A stretch of 64,000 nucleotides of DNA from Allorhizobium undicola ORS 992 = ATCC 700741 (GCF_000621665.1 NZ_JHXQ01000008.1:62001-126000), one strand, 5' to 3'. Numbered from the stretch's first letter, positions 18,269 through 28,243 are shown. Notes: generated from the letters alone by a model not told the origin. Program-made: numbers and translations.

Positions 18269-19777
18269 TCATCTCTCGTGCCGGGGGCGGCTGAGCGGGC
18301 CTTCGGGTGTCAATTCGCTAAAGGCCAGCGTCTGGTCGAGATGCTCGGCGCGAAGGGCCAGCAGCTTTTCGGCATAGCGCAGGCGTATGGCAAGATAGGC
18401 CGGATCCTCAGCCACATTGGTCAACTCGCCGGGATCTGCGGCAAGATCGAAAAGCAGGGGCGGCAGTGCGGGAAAATGCACATATTTGAAGTCATGGTCG
18501 CGGATAACGGCCATATTGCATTGTGCCGATTGCAGGCCCATCGCCTCTTCGATGCGGTTTGATACGACGTCGCGGAAATCGAATTCGAAGAAGGCATGAT
18601 CCCGCCAGCCCTGTGGTGCGCGGCCCGCCAGAAACGGCCGGAGCGAGCGTCCGTCCTGATGATTGCGGGCGCTCACCCCCATGCGCTCGATCAGCGTCGG
18701 CATGAGATCTGCGGCAGAGGTGAAGGCATCGACGGTCTTCCCGCCCCGCTCTGCGGGATCGCGGATGACCAGCGGAATGTGATAGGATCCGTCGTGGAAC
18801 CCGCCCTTGCCGAACATCCAGTGATCGCCCAGCATTTCCGCATGGTCGGAAGTGAAAATAATCACTGTATCATCCCAGTCGCCCGCCGCCTTCAGGGCTT
18901 GCAGGATGCGGCCGAACTGCGCATCCACTTCCGAGATCATGCCGTAATAGGTGGCGCGCAGCAGGGCGATGTCGGCTTCGTTCCAATCCTTTACCTTCCC
19001 CTCCGCGCCATGCAGGAAGGCCGATTGCGGCAGAAGCGGCAGGAAAAGCGCCAGCAGCGGATGCACCGCCATTTCCTCTTCCAGCGTTGCATGGCGCAGG
19101 GGCCTTGCGGTGGCCGCAGGATCATAGAGCCGGTTGAACGGCTCGGGCACGGAAAAAGGCGGATGCGGTCGCAGGAAGGAAATATGCGCAAACCAAGGGG
19201 CCGTCTGCTCCTGCCGCCATGAAAGAAAGCGGTCCACCAGAAAGGCCGTTGGTGTTTCATCTGCCGTATAGGCGGGCGCGGTTTGGCCGGGACGTGAGCC
19301 GGTGAAGTGAATGTCGCGCGAAGGCCGCGTGCCGCCGCGCCTTTCCTGGAGCCAGCTTAGCCATTGCCGGTCGTCTTCCAGCAGCAATTGCCCGGTTGTG
19401 AAGCCTGGCAACACGCCCTCATAGCTCTTGAGGTGCGGATCCTGCGGGTCGTGGCGGCGAGGATCGGGCGAAACATCGGTGTAGCCGAACAGCGTGGGAT
19501 CGTAACCGGCCCGACGTGCCGCAAGCGCAATCGTATCGAAGCGCGCATCGAGCGGCGAACCATTGCGGCAAACGCGATGGTTCATCTGGTAAAGCCCCGT
19601 ATAGATCGAGGCGCGCGCCGGAGAGCAAGGGGCGGCACCGGCATAATGACGGCGGAACAAGACCCCCTCTTGCGCAAGACTATCGATATTGGGTGTCTTC
19701 ACCAGTCCGTGGCCAGCCGCCGAAAGGCAATCTCCCCGCCATTGATCGGCAGTCACCAGCAAAATATTCGGCCGCAT
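18269..19777 (-). CDS. Sulfatase (formylglycine-dependent, alkaline phosphatase superfamily)
   Basis: A 502-residue protein from MRPNILLVTADQWRGD, chosen over an upstream ATG because sulfatases start at this metal-binding strand (D11). The formylglycine motif CSPAR with C51 is intact, and FTSDHAEMLGDHWMFGKGG carries the second metal-binding Asp/His. No signal peptide is visible, so it is likely cytoplasmic. Family members hydrolyse sulfate esters, phosphonate esters or choline sulfate; which one cannot be decided. It requires a formylglycine-generating enzyme encoded elsewhere. Confidence 0.9.
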   Translation of the reverse strand: MRPNILLVTADQWRGDCLSAAGHGLVKTPNIDSLAQEGVLFRRHYAGAAPCSPARASIYTGLYQMNHRVCRNGSPLDARFDTIALAARRAGYDPTLFGYTDVSPDPRRHDPQDPHLKSYEGVLPGFTTGQLLLEDDRQWLSWLQERRGGTRPSRDIHFTGSRPGQTAPAYTADETPTAFLVDRFLSWRQEQTAPWFAHISFLRPHPPFSVPEPFNRLYDPAATARPLRHATLEEEMAVHPLLALFLPLLPQSAFLHGAEGKVKDWNEADIALLRATYYGMISEVDAQFGRILQALKAAGDWDDTVIIFTSDHAEMLGDHWMFGKGGFHDGSYHIPLVIRDPAERGGKTVDAFTSAADLMPTLIERMGVSARNHQDGRSLRPFLAGRAPQGWRDHAFFEFDFRDVVSNRIEEAMGLQSAQCNMAVIRDHDFKYVHFPALPPLLFDLAADPGELTNVAEDPAYLAIRLRYAEKLLALRAEHLDQTLAFSELTPEGPLSRPRHER

Positions 19778-20020
19778 CTGTCTTTTCCCGTTCCAAATCA
19801 CCCCGTGGCAACTATCACGACTTCGCATGTCAAAAGTCAAAACCTGCATAAGGATTAATCATAATAGGAGCAAAAAAGGTCAGCCTGTCTCTCCAGTTGC
19901 GATAACTGCGGCAGACTGCCGCAGGAAAGGGGGGCTTTACCCCCATGATATGCAGGGATTGCATTGCTGCGATGCGGTAATGGCGCTATTCACAAGCGTC
20001 AAATCGTTTATATTACAAAT

Positions 20021-20143
20021 CATCGAAGCGACGCACTCCTCCTCCCAGTGTCGCTTGGATAGGATCGGCAACACTCCTCCTCCTCCCAATTGCCGATCAA
20101 GTTCAAGAGCCCGACGCACCTCCTCCCGCGTCGGGCTCTTTTA
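20021..20143 (+). ncRNA. alpha-r14 / NfeR1-family trans-acting small RNA
   Basis: Three successive hairpins (20028-20054, 20063-20098, 20106-20140) each expose CCTCCTCCC or an extended form in the loop, and the third ends in a T-tract. In RNA this is an anti-Shine-Dalgarno sequence. Three hairpins with that loop motif and an intrinsic terminator are the hallmark of the alphaproteobacterial ar14 family (NfeR1 of Sinorhizobium). A TATATT at 20009-20014 sits about 7 bases before the proposed 5' end. The ends are estimated. It lies in the 519-base gap 19778-20296, which otherwise shows no gene. Confidence 0.82.
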
Positions 20144-20296
20144 CATTTCGGCCTTTGCCGTCTTTCCATCTCCTTCGCATTATGGGAAATATCCGCCGTC
20201 TCACAGGCCATTGCCTGCGCCGTTTCTGGCGCACGTCTTTGTGGGATATTCGTGTCAGGCGACTGGGCCGGCACGGCAAAGGTCAAGGGTAGGTGC

Positions 20297-21721
20297 GTGG
20301 CGGCAAAATTCGGAACAAGTGGCCTGCGTGGCCTTTCCACGGAACTGGTCGGCAGCGTTTCTGCGCTGCATGTCACGGCTTTTTTGAGAATGCTGGTGCA
20401 GAAAGGATGTGCCGCTCCGGGCGATCTTTTGCTTGTGGGGCAGGATTTCAGGCCTTCCAGCCCGGAAATTGCGGCAACGGCCATGGCCGCGGCGCAAAGG
20501 GCGGGCTTTCGTCCTGTCGATTGCGGGGCGGTGCCAACGCCGGCCCTTGCCTTTTATGGCCAAAGCATCAGCGCCGCTTCCATCATGATTACCGGCTCGC
20601 ATATCCCCGCCGATCGCAATGGCATCAAGTTTTACCGCCCCGACGGTGAAATCGACAAGCAGGACGAGGCGGCAATCGTGGCGCTCGTCACCGAACTGGC
20701 GCAGGATGAACAGGCAGGGCTGGTGGCGCGGGCCAGCGGCGAGAACCGGCAGATGCAGGTGGAACGTCTGTTTCTGGACCGTTATCGCCAGCTGTTGCCC
20801 GGCAATATCCTCAACGGGCTTTGCATTGGCCTTTACCAGCACAGCAGCGTGGCTCGTGACCTGCTGGTGGACATTCTGGAGGGTTTTGGTGCGCAAGTCG
20901 TGCCCCTCGGTCGCTCCGAACACTTCATTCCCGTCGATACCGAAGCGGTCTCGGCGCAAACGCGCGCCAGTCTGGCGGGGTGGGCGGCGGCTGAAAAGCT
21001 GTTTGCCATCGTGTCAACGGATGGCGATGCCGATAGGCCGCTGGTGGCCGACGAGAAGGGCCAGCCGTTGCGGGGGGATCTTCTGGGGCTGCTGACAGCG
21101 CAATTTCTCAAGGCCGAGGTCATTGCAACGCCGGTTACGTCGAATTCGGGCATTGAGGCTGCAATCGGCGTGCCGGTGGTGCGCACGCGGGTGGGCTCGC
21201 CCTTTGTCATCGCCGCCATGCAGGAGGCTCTTGCCCAAGGACGGCAGCGGGTCATGGGGTTCGAAGCGAATGGCGGGGTGATGCTGGCCTCCGATTTCAC
21301 CCTCGCCAATATCCGGCTTGCCGCACTGCCGACCCGTGACTGTGTTCTGCCCATTCTCGCGGCGCTGGGGCTCGCGGCGGGCGTGGGCGCCAGCCTTTCG
21401 GAGATGGCGGCGGGCATGGATCTGCCGATTGCGCTTTCCGACCGGCTTGAGCATTACGCGCTGGAGCGCAGCGCCAGCCTCATGGCTCATCTCAGGGCGG
21501 GTGATAGCCAACTCGCCGCCTTTCTCGCTCCGCTGGGCGCCATCCGTGACAAGAGCGATCTCGATGGCCTGCGGATAAGGCTCGACGATGACAGCATCAT
21601 CCATTTCCGCCCATCGGGGAATGCGCCGGAAATGCGCTGCTATGTGGAAGCAAAGGGTGAACAGAAGGCAGCAGGCCTGCTTGCGGCCGGACTTGCCAAG
21701 CTGGCCAACTGGCAGGCCTGA
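20297..21721 (+). CDS. Phosphomannomutase / phosphohexomutase family protein
   Basis: A 474-residue protein from a GTG start (MAAKFGTSGLRGL), chosen because the longer frame overlaps the small RNA and this N-terminus matches the family. The active-site serine lies in MITGSHIPADRNGIKFY, metal ligands in STDGDADRPL, the sugar-binding loop in GFEANGGV and the phosphate loop in RPSGNAPEMRCYVEA. It interconverts hexose 1- and 6-phosphates, probably mannose for surface polysaccharide. The sugar loop is not the classic GEXSGH, so specificity is uncertain. Confidence 0.9.
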   Translation: MAAKFGTSGLRGLSTELVGSVSALHVTAFLRMLVQKGCAAPGDLLLVGQDFRPSSPEIAATAMAAAQRAGFRPVDCGAVPTPALAFYGQSISAASIMITGSHIPADRNGIKFYRPDGEIDKQDEAAIVALVTELAQDEQAGLVARASGENRQMQVERLFLDRYRQLLPGNILNGLCIGLYQHSSVARDLLVDILEGFGAQVVPLGRSEHFIPVDTEAVSAQTRASLAGWAAAEKLFAIVSTDGDADRPLVADEKGQPLRGDLLGLLTAQFLKAEVIATPVTSNSGIEAAIGVPVVRTRVGSPFVIAAMQEALAQGRQRVMGFEANGGVMLASDFTLANIRLAALPTRDCVLPILAALGLAAGVGASLSEMAAGMDLPIALSDRLEHYALERSASLMAHLRAGDSQLAAFLAPLGAIRDKSDLDGLRIRLDDDSIIHFRPSGNAPEMRCYVEAKGEQKAAGLLAAGLAKLANWQA

Positions 21722-21786
21722 TGAGGAGAGGGGAAGCGGAGCGCTTGACGCCCCCGATACAGCATTGTTTTCCGCCTGTTGCCGTT

Positions 21787-21883
21787 ACTGCATAATTCCT
21801 TAAATCGGAATCGATTTAAGGTGAAAATTATGCAGCAGATTTAAAGTGTTACAGCGCCGTGCGATAAAACGCACGGCGCTGTA
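21787..21883 (+). repeat. Bru-RS-like palindromic repeat, copy 3 (short variant)
   Basis: The same element as at 13014 but only 97 bp. The second half has lost the TCCTTTGTGCGTTT asymmetry and is a near-perfect palindrome ACAGCGCCGTGCG...CGCACGGCGCTGT. Confidence 0.85.
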
Positions 21884-21908
21884 AGGAGATGGGGGGGCTG
21901 CCGTGGCC

Positions 21909-22433
21909 TTATTTCTGAGCGAGTTTCAGCCGCCCGCCTTCTGCCTTGTAGCTGCCCAGTTTGCCAAGAAAACTCATGCCGATCAGCGTGCCGGACAGGG
22001 CATTGTCCCGTAGAACGAGGGCCTTGACATCTGTCACCCTCAGACTGCCAAGTTCCACGCGATCAAGGGTGACTGCTGCGGCATCGGTCTGGCCATTTGC
22101 CGTATTAACCCGATATTTGAAATCAAGCGTGGCGGCGGTGAAGCCCAGACGCCTCGCCGTGCTTTCATTGATTGCCACGCTCGAGGCGCCGGTATCCACC
22201 ATCGCCTCCACGGTCTTGCCATTCAGCCGGAAGTTCGCGACGAAGTGTCCGCGCTCGTCCGCATCGATGACCGCCTGCCCGTAGCCGGCGGACGGCGTGG
22301 GGGCGGCAGGCGCAACGGAGAGCGTTTGCGGTGGCGGCGGGCTGGCGGACCTGTCCGGGGTCTCGATCAGCTGCGGAACCTGCGTGGCCGCCACGACAGC
22401 GAGACTTGCAAAGATCGCAACGCGCATCAACAT
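21909..22433 (-). CDS. Retropepsin-like aspartic protease (TIGR02281 family)
   Basis: A 174-residue protein with one N-terminal hydrophobic anchor or signal (about 3-18), a Pro-rich linker, and a single aspartic protease lobe. The catalytic triad is D80-T81-G82 in MVDTGASSVAINE and the downstream ALSGTLIGMSFLGKL strand is conserved. A single lobe of this size implies a homodimer as in retroviral proteases. It is likely periplasmic and membrane-tethered. The substrate is unknown. It is flanked on both sides by Bru-RS-like repeats. Confidence 0.87.
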   Translation of the reverse strand: MLMRVAIFASLAVVAATQVPQLIETPDRSASPPPPQTLSVAPAAPTPSAGYGQAVIDADERGHFVANFRLNGKTVEAMVDTGASSVAINESTARRLGFTAATLDFKYRVNTANGQTDAAAVTLDRVELGSLRVTDVKALVLRDNALSGTLIGMSFLGKLGSYKAEGGRLKLAQK

Positions 22434-22568
22434 CCGTCAGCCCCGTCTTTCTCGTGCGCCCCTTCAAACTGGCCCAGCATTCATCGAGAGTCATTGAAAA
22501 TGACTCCCGAGATTTGTTTTCGAATATCTCAGGCCATTGAAGATTTTGCGATATTTGCAATTTTTTCT

Positions 22569-22673
22569 ACTGCATAATTCCTTAAATCGGAATTGATTTA
22601 AGGTGAAAATTATGCAGCAGATTTAACGTGTTACAGCGTCCTTTGTGCGTTTGTTAAAACGCACGGCGCTGTA
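22569..22673 (+). repeat. Bru-RS-like palindromic repeat, copy 4
   Basis: 105 bp, nearly identical to copy 1. It lies just upstream of the aspartic protease gene, which reads away from it, and ends 34 bases from the upp stop codon. Confidence 0.85.
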
Positions 22674-22707
22674 GGCGGGAATGCGTCGGCATCTTCGCGC
22701 CCTGGTA

Positions 22708-23337
22708 TTACTTGGTGCCGTACATGCGGTCGCCCGCATCGCCAAGGCCCGGCACGATATAGCCCTTCTCGTTCAGGTGGCTATCCAGCGAGGCGGTGTA
22801 GACCTGCACATCCGGATGCGCTTCCACGAAGTTTTTCACGCCTTCCGGTGCGGCCAGCAGGCAGACGAAGCGGATATTGCGGGCGCCGCGCTCCTTCAGC
22901 TTGTCCACGGCGGCAATGGAGGAGTTGCCGGTGGCAAGCATGGGATCGACAACGATCACCAGGCGTTCGTCGAGGCTTTCGGGTGCTTTGAAGTAATATT
23001 CCACCGCCTGCAACGTGTCGTGATCGCGGTAGACGCCGACATGCGAAACGCGCGCCGAAGGCACCAGATCCAGCATTCCTTCCAAAAGTCCGTTACCTGC
23101 GCGCAGGATGGACGCGAATACCAGTTTCTTTCCCTCAAGCACGGGGGCCTGCATTTCGGTGAGCGGCGTTTCGATGGTTTCCATCGTCAGTTCGAGATCG
23201 CGTGTGACTTCGTAACAGAGCAGGGTGGAAATTTCCCGCAGCAAACGCCGGAAGCTGGCCGTGGAGGTCTCCTTGCGGCGCATGATGGTAAGCTTGTGCT
23301 GCACGAGCGGATGATCGATGACTGTAACGCCGTTCAT
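22708..23337 (-). CDS. upp: Uracil phosphoribosyltransferase
   Basis: A 209-residue protein of standard length. The PRPP-binding motif is [13 protein letters not shown], and the C-terminal uracil-binding segment includes [18 protein letters not shown]. It converts uracil plus PRPP to UMP. It is the last gene of a deoB-add-upp nucleoside-salvage cluster on the minus strand, 82 bases downstream of add. Confidence 0.97.
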   Translation of the reverse strand: MNGVTVIDHPLVQHKLTIMRRKETSTASFRRLLREISTLLCYEVTRDLELTMETIETPLTEMQAPVLEGKKLVFASILRAGNGLLEGMLDLVPSARVSHVGVYRDHDTLQAVEYYFKAPESLDERLVIVVDPMLATGNSSIAAVDKLKERGARNIRFVCLLAAPEGVKNFVEAHPDVQVYTASLDSHLNEKGYIVPGLGDAGDRMYGTK

Positions 23338-23419
23338 GATAGCCTTCTCTTCTTGTTTTGCTTCATGGCGTTTCTTTCACTGAAACCACCCTGACGGCAA
23401 GCGAAACGTTCCACTTTTT

Positions 23420-24433
23420 TCATGGATCTTCGCGTGGGCCGGACGCTCTGGTGGCCTCGCAAAGCGTTTTGAACCGTGCCAGCAACGCGCTACGGCTATC
23501 CTCGTCCACGAAAGCAGCTTCGAGTGCCGTCTCGGTCATGCGATTGATGGCGGCATCGTCGAAGCCCATGGCGGCAGCCAAGGCGTAATCCTTGGCCAGC
23601 GAGGTGTGGAAGAATGGCGGATCGTCGGAATTGATGCAGACCTTGACGCCTGCCTTCACAAGGGCGGGCAGGGCGTGGCTTTCGTAATCGGGAAACACCT
23701 TGAGGGCGATATTGGAGGCCGGGCAGACCTCCAGAACCACGCCCTCTTGCGCCAGACGGCGCAGCAGATCCTCATCCTCCACGGCGCGCACTCCGTGGCC
23801 AATGCGGCTTGGCTGCACATGATCCAGCGCATCGGCCACGCTGAATGTGCCGCAAAGCTCACCGGCATGAATGGTGATGCCATAGCCCGCGCCGCGGGCG
23901 ATCTCGAAGGCAGGCGCATAATCCTCCACGCGGTTCATGCGCTCGTCGCCCGCCATGTTGAAGCCCGTAACCAGCGGATGATGAAAGCGCTCCAGCCAGC
24001 GGGCGCGGGCCAGAACGTTTTCCGGCCCCAAATGGCGCTCGCCGATGATGACCATGCGCGATTCGATGCCGGTTTCTTCCTTTGCCGCCATCATGCCCGC
24101 GGCCAGTCCGTCGATATAGGCCTCTGCCGAAAGCCCCACCGCCTCGCCATGGTCGGGAGATACGAAGAGTTCGGCATAAAGGGTGTTCATGCCTGCAAGT
24201 TCGCTCAGATAGGCGTGGGCCAGTGCGGCATAATCCTCCTCTGTGCGGAAGACCGACGCCACGAAATCATAGGCCCGGATGAAACTGGTGAAGTCTTCCC
24301 AGACATAGGCGCCATCCCTGATGAAGCCTTCTGTTGAAAGCCCGTAGCGTGCCGCCTGACGGGCGGTGAGGGCAGGTGGCGCCGCACCTTCGATATGGCA
24401 ATGCAGTTCAGCCTTTGGCAGATGACGGGTCAC
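23420..24433 (-). CDS. add: Adenosine deaminase family protein
   Basis: A 337-residue protein starting at a GTG that overlaps the deoB stop (GTGA), so translation is coupled. The zinc ligands appear as [14 protein letters not shown] and INSDDPPFF, with RIGHGVRA carrying the other active-site histidine. It deaminates adenosine or possibly adenine; sequence distinction between these is not secure here. The position between phosphopentomutase and uracil phosphoribosyltransferase supports purine nucleoside salvage. Confidence 0.9.
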   Translation of the reverse strand: MTRHLPKAELHCHIEGAAPPALTARQAARYGLSTEGFIRDGAYVWEDFTSFIRAYDFVASVFRTEEDYAALAHAYLSELAGMNTLYAELFVSPDHGEAVGLSAEAYIDGLAAGMMAAKEETGIESRMVIIGERHLGPENVLARARWLERFHHPLVTGFNMAGDERMNRVEDYAPAFEIARGAGYGITIHAGELCGTFSVADALDHVQPSRIGHGVRAVEDEDLLRRLAQEGVVLEVCPASNIALKVFPDYESHALPALVKAGVKVCINSDDPPFFHTSLAKDYALAAAMGFDDAAINRMTETALEAAFVDEDSRSALLARFKTLCEATRASGPREDP

Positions 24434-25650
24434 AGAAAACTCCTGCCGTGACGGCCAGGTTCGATGCCGAGATGAGCGGCGATGGTTTCGCCAATATCGG
24501 CAAAGGTCTCGCGAATGCCGATGGTGCGGGAGCCAATAGATGGGCCGAAGGCCATGACCGGCACGCGCTCGCGCGTGTGGTCCGTGCCGCGCCAGGTGGG
24601 GTCGCAGCCGTGGTCGGCAGTGAGAATGACCAGATCGTCGGGCGCAAGCCTGCGATAGACATCCGGCAGGAACATGTCGAAGCGCTCCAGCGCCGCGGCA
24701 TAGCCTGCCACATCGCGGCGATGGCCATATTCCATGTCGAAGTCAACGAAGTTGGTGAAGAGCAGATCGCCCTCTGCCACATCTGCCATGGCGGCAAGGG
24801 TGGTTGCCATCAATGCGGCATTGCCGCTGGCCTTCAATTCGCGTGTCGTGCCCTGATGGGCGAAAATATCGCCGATCTTGCCGACGGCATGGATGCCACG
24901 GCCAGCGCTTTTGAGCCGGTCCAGCAGCGTAGGCTCTGGTGGCGGCACGGCGTAATCACGGCGATTGCCGGTGCGCTGGAAGCCCCCCGGCCTCTCCCCC
25001 GTGAAGGGCCGCGCAATGACCCGGCCGATATTGAGGGGATCGAGCAGCTCCCGCAGAATTTCACAAAGCGCGTAAAGCCTGCCGAGACCAAAATGGGTTT
25101 CATGGGCAGCCACTTGAAAAACGGAATCGGAAGAGGTGTAGCAAATTGGTTTGCCGGTGCGGATATGATCCTCGCCCAGCCGGTCGATAATTTCGGTGCC
25201 GGAGGCATGGCAATTGCCGAGAATGCCGGGAAGGCCGGTTCTTGCCAGCATGGTCTCGATCAGTTGCGCGGGGAAAGCCTCGCCCTCCCTGGGAAAATAG
25301 CCCCAATCGAAGGAAACCGGCACGCCAGCAATTTCCCAGTGACCGGAGGGCGTGTCCTTGCCGCGCGATTTCTCCGTTGCCGTACCATAAAGGCCGAACA
25401 GCTTTTGCGGCAGCGGCATTCCGGCGGGATAGGCGCCATTTGCCATGCGGGCGATTTCCAAGAGGCCAAGCGCCGACATATTGGGCAGGTTCAGCGGCCC
25501 CTGCCGCAGGCCGGGCCTGTCGGCAGCACCTGCGGCGCAGAATTCGGCAATATGACCGAGCGTATCGGCCCCTTCGTCACCATAAATGGCCGCATCCGGT
25601 GCGCCGCCTACGCCGAAGGAGTCGAGAACGAAGAGAAATGCGCGCGCCAT
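24430..25650 (-). CDS. deoB: Phosphopentomutase DeoB
   Basis: A 406-residue protein of the alkaline phosphatase superfamily. N-terminal [16 protein letters not shown] carries the first metal ligand; [11 protein letters not shown] and [18 protein letters not shown] carry the phospho-threonine loop and C-terminal metal ligands. It interconverts (deoxy)ribose 1- and 5-phosphate. It is the first gene of the deoB-add-upp operon, overlapping add by four bases. Confidence 0.97.
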   Translation of the reverse strand: MARAFLFVLDSFGVGGAPDAAIYGDEGADTLGHIAEFCAAGAADRPGLRQGPLNLPNMSALGLLEIARMANGAYPAGMPLPQKLFGLYGTATEKSRGKDTPSGHWEIAGVPVSFDWGYFPREGEAFPAQLIETMLARTGLPGILGNCHASGTEIIDRLGEDHIRTGKPICYTSSDSVFQVAAHETHFGLGRLYALCEILRELLDPLNIGRVIARPFTGERPGGFQRTGNRRDYAVPPPEPTLLDRLKSAGRGIHAVGKIGDIFAHQGTTRELKASGNAALMATTLAAMADVAEGDLLFTNFVDFDMEYGHRRDVAGYAAALERFDMFLPDVYRRLAPDDLVILTADHGCDPTWRGTDHTRERVPVMAFGPSIGSRTIGIRETFADIGETIAAHLGIEPGRHGRSFL

Positions 25651-25808
25651 GTCCGATCCATGTCCAGTCGATACCGAAACACACGTCGTCCGGTTTAATC
25701 AGGATGAATAGCCCTTCAGGAAAGGCTTGGCAAACCACATGGCAGGATCGCGGTGGCAGATCCTGTCCGGATGCCGGCTTCGATGTCGCGCACTTCTGTC
25801 CAATCCAC

Positions 25809-26405
25809 TCAGCAATCTGAACAGGTTATGGAGTCATTCTGGCGCTGGCGGTAGTAATAATCGTCGCTGATTGAAATCGTGGTGGTGGTCGAACCGGCAA
25901 GACCGGGCAGATAGGTGACAAGCTCGTGCGGGACAGTCACTTCCGCATGGACGAAGAAGGAACTTGCCACGGCAAGACCGCTGGGCATGGTCACGGTGTT
26001 GCCGACCGTGTAGGGACGGCTTCCGTCCTGCGCCCATGACCAGGCCACGGTGGCCTTTGCGTTCGAATCCAGTGTGATGCCAGTGAGCTTTATGGAATAG
26101 CCCGTGGTTTTGTAGGGAACGAAGAGCGCGCCCAGCAAATCCGCCGATGTGGCGAGGTAGGACTTCGTGACCGTGGATTGACGCGCCACCATATCGGCAA
26201 TTGCACCCGCGCTGACCGTCGTGCGCTTGGACACGCTGAGCGCCATGGTGAGTTCGAAGGCGGAAAGATAAAGAACCAGCAGCAAAGGCACCAGAATGGC
26301 GAATTCCACCGCGCCCATGCCGCGCCGGTCCTGCCAGAAAAGCCGCAGCAGGCGGAAAGATCCGCCGAATTTGCTCCTCCGGGTTTTGAACCTATGAAAG
26401 CTCAC
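25809..26405 (-). CDS. TadE-like pseudopilin / pilus assembly protein
   Basis: A 198-residue protein with a basic N-terminal segment followed by one membrane helix in the TadE pattern (MGAVEFAILVPLLLVLYLSAFEL, about 30-52) and an extracellular beta-rich tail with two C-terminal cysteines (ITCSDC). TadE-like minor pilins act in Flp pilus assembly. Its start overlaps the stop of the next TadE-like gene by four bases (ATGA). No von Willebrand A domain is present, so it is not a classical TadG. Confidence 0.85.
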   Translation of the reverse strand: MSFHRFKTRRSKFGGSFRLLRLFWQDRRGMGAVEFAILVPLLLVLYLSAFELTMALSVSKRTTVSAGAIADMVARQSTVTKSYLATSADLLGALFVPYKTTGYSIKLTGITLDSNAKATVAWSWAQDGSRPYTVGNTVTMPSGLAVASSFFVHAEVTVPHELVTYLPGLAGSTTTTISISDDYYYRQRQNDSITCSDC

Positions 26406-27130
26406 GGGTAATCCTCGTTCTGAAAAGCCGTCGTTGCAATGATCAGGTAATCGGATGTGGTGGTCGTGCCGGGCAGCTTGATGTTGGAAATGTAGGGCCG
26501 CACCAGATCAACCGTGACGGGCCAGTAGTAATAGAAGCGCACCATATTGATGGTGCTGGCGCCGCCCGGCGTGAAGGCGAAGGAGGACGTGTCGAGACTG
26601 CCGGACGAGGTGGATATGGTGGTGGGAATGGCGCTGAAGGCGGAAAAACTGCGCACGTCGATCCAAAGACGGGTCGGCGTTGAAACCTCGGTGGCGTTGC
26701 AGCTCAGCAGAATGGAAATTTCATCGCATACCAGCTGCCGGAAGCCTGCGGCGGTCTGGTCGGTGCTGCGGCTGAGGTTATAGGTGATGTTGCCGGTGCG
26801 GATCTCGCGGCCCAGCTTGTCCACCGCCGCATACACGACCTGTTCGGCGATGAAGGCGACGAAGGTTTCGAGAATCGCGAAAACGATCATCAGATAGGGA
26901 ATGGCCAGAATGGCAAACTCGATGGCCGCCGCCCCATCTCTCGACCGCCTGAACAGACGCAACCTTCGTGAAAGATAATTCCAGGAAAAGCGGGAGCGGG
27001 TCTTCCGCTCGGCCAGTCGCGTCTGCGGCCCGCATGACCCCCTGGATGCATGAGGGGCACTTTCGAGCACTTCTGAAGGGCCGCTGGCCCTGTTTTGCAG
27101 GTAAGGGCTGGTCATGGGAAACGCAATCAT
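26402..27130 (-). CDS. TadE-like pseudopilin / pilus assembly protein
   Basis: A 242-residue protein (an ATG at 27115 is an alternative start; neither has a clear ribosome-binding site). After a long basic N-terminus comes the TadE helix GAAAIEFAILAIPYLMIVF (about 66-95), then a periplasmic domain rich in Thr/Ser with two cysteines near VCDEISILLSC. It is translationally coupled to the following TadE-like gene. Two minor pilins in tandem are typical of Tad loci. Confidence 0.85.
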   Translation of the reverse strand: MIAFPMTSPYLQNRASGPSEVLESAPHASRGSCGPQTRLAERKTRSRFSWNYLSRRLRLFRRSRDGAAAIEFAILAIPYLMIVFAILETFVAFIAEQVVYAAVDKLGREIRTGNITYNLSRSTDQTAAGFRQLVCDEISILLSCNATEVSTPTRLWIDVRSFSAFSAIPTTISTSSGSLDTSSFAFTPGGASTINMVRFYYYWPVTVDLVRPYISNIKLPGTTTTSDYLIIATTAFQNEDYP

Positions 27131-27252
27131 TGAAACAATGATCCGACACTAAGGCTCGATCTGTTTAATTTTCGTTTCGCTGTTTGCGGTGTTTTGAACA
27201 ATCTCGCGACAGGTCGCAGGCAAGGTCAGACACAATGCCATGTGCAAGGCGC

Positions 27253-27684
27253 TTACTGACCCGCTGTCGTGGACGAGGCGGAAGAGGAGGCTTCCGTTCC
27301 CGCCGTTGCGTGCTGTTCGCAATTGGGCGTGCAGGACAGCACGGTGCGGGAGGTCTGCTTGTACATGCGCACGGTGTTGCCCTCGTCGATGGACACGAGA
27401 ATTCGCTCATCGACAATGGCGTGACCGCTTTCATCCAGCAGAATGAGATTGGTGGTGCCGAAGCTGCGCCCTGTCAGCACGATGGTTCTGGAATCGGCGA
27501 CCGTGGCGTCGGCAACCTTGTCATTGCCGATAATGACCTTGCTGACGGGGCGATCGAGCTTCAGCACGCGAGCCTGATTCATGAAAACGCGCAGCAGGCC
27601 GTCATCGGCATGGGCGCCCGATGCAAGGCCCAGAATGAGCGCGGTAACGGCCGAGCCGAAACGGAACAGGTCAAGCATCGCCAT
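27253..27684 (-). CDS. Pilus assembly protein, secretin-N-like domain only
   Basis: A 143-residue protein with a signal peptide (cleavage after about residue 26) and a single T2SS/T3SS pilus N-terminal domain: VLKLDRPVSKVIIGNDKVADATV and SFGTTNLILLDESG. The same domain starts the CpaC secretin at 34032, so this is a stand-alone copy without a secretin pore. Its Ser/Thr-rich tail contains two cysteines (SCTPNC). It is likely a periplasmic accessory of the Flp pilus. It diverges from flp across a 362-base gap (27685-28046) in which no other gene or clear operator is seen. Confidence 0.82.
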   Translation of the reverse strand: MAMLDLFRFGSAVTALILGLASGAHADDGLLRVFMNQARVLKLDRPVSKVIIGNDKVADATVADSRTIVLTGRSFGTTNLILLDESGHAIVDERILVSIDEGNTVRMYKQTSRTVLSCTPNCEQHATAGTEASSSASSTTAGQ

Positions 27685-28046
27685 AACGGGTGAACTTCCT
27701 TCATCGAAACATTCGAATGATGGACGAAATTGGTGAATGATTATTTAAAGAACTGTCTCAGGACGCGGCAGGATTATGGCGCAAAGAGGGCAAAAAGCGT
27801 TAAATAATTCGCACGACCTAAAACAGAACGTTAAGAAAAGTTCAGAATTTCCGGCGTGAAACGTGTATCTGGCATTTTAATTACTGCGCATTCAAAGCAT
27901 TTACCATGGAAAAACTCCTGGGCCATTCATCATTTATTAAGGGGAAATATTAAGCCGATGGCAATCTGCGGCCCTGTAGCTTGCAGTCAAGCCGAGCAAC
28001 GGGAACAGTTGACGGACACTGATCAACCTTAGGAGCAGGATAGAAA

Positions 28047-28223
28047 ATGACCAAGCTTTTCGCACGTTTCTTCAAGAACGAATCCGGTGCAACGGCAATC
28101 GAATACGGCCTGATCGCCGCGCTGATTTCCGTGGCCCTCATCACGGGTGCCCAGACCCTCGGCACCAACCTGAATACCGCCTTCGGCAATATCGCCACCA
28201 AGGTGTCCAACAACACCAAGTAA
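28047..28223 (+). CDS. flp: Flp/Fap family type IVb pilin
   Basis: A 58-residue prepilin with an AGGAGCAGG ribosome-binding site. A short basic leader MTKLFARFFKNESG ends in the prepilin-peptidase site and Flp motif GATAIEYGLIAALISV (glutamate-tyrosine pair), followed by a hydrophobic helix and a short polar tail. It is the major structural pilin of the Tad pilus. It is the only Tad gene on the plus strand here, sits between the pseudopilin and platform genes, and is followed by a strong terminator. Confidence 0.95.
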   Translation: MTKLFARFFKNESGATAIEYGLIAALISVALITGAQTLGTNLNTAFGNIATKVSNNTK

Positions 28224-28243
28224 TCTGCGTTGCGACGCTTCGC

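Noticed and set aside
20090-20296. Upstream extension of the phosphomannomutase frame
   Set aside because: It overlaps the small-RNA terminator, and the family N-terminus begins at the GTG at 20297.
27685-28046. CtrA or sigma-54 site before flp
   Set aside because: Several TTAA tetramers occur but none has the seven-base spacing, and no GG-N10-GC pair fits.
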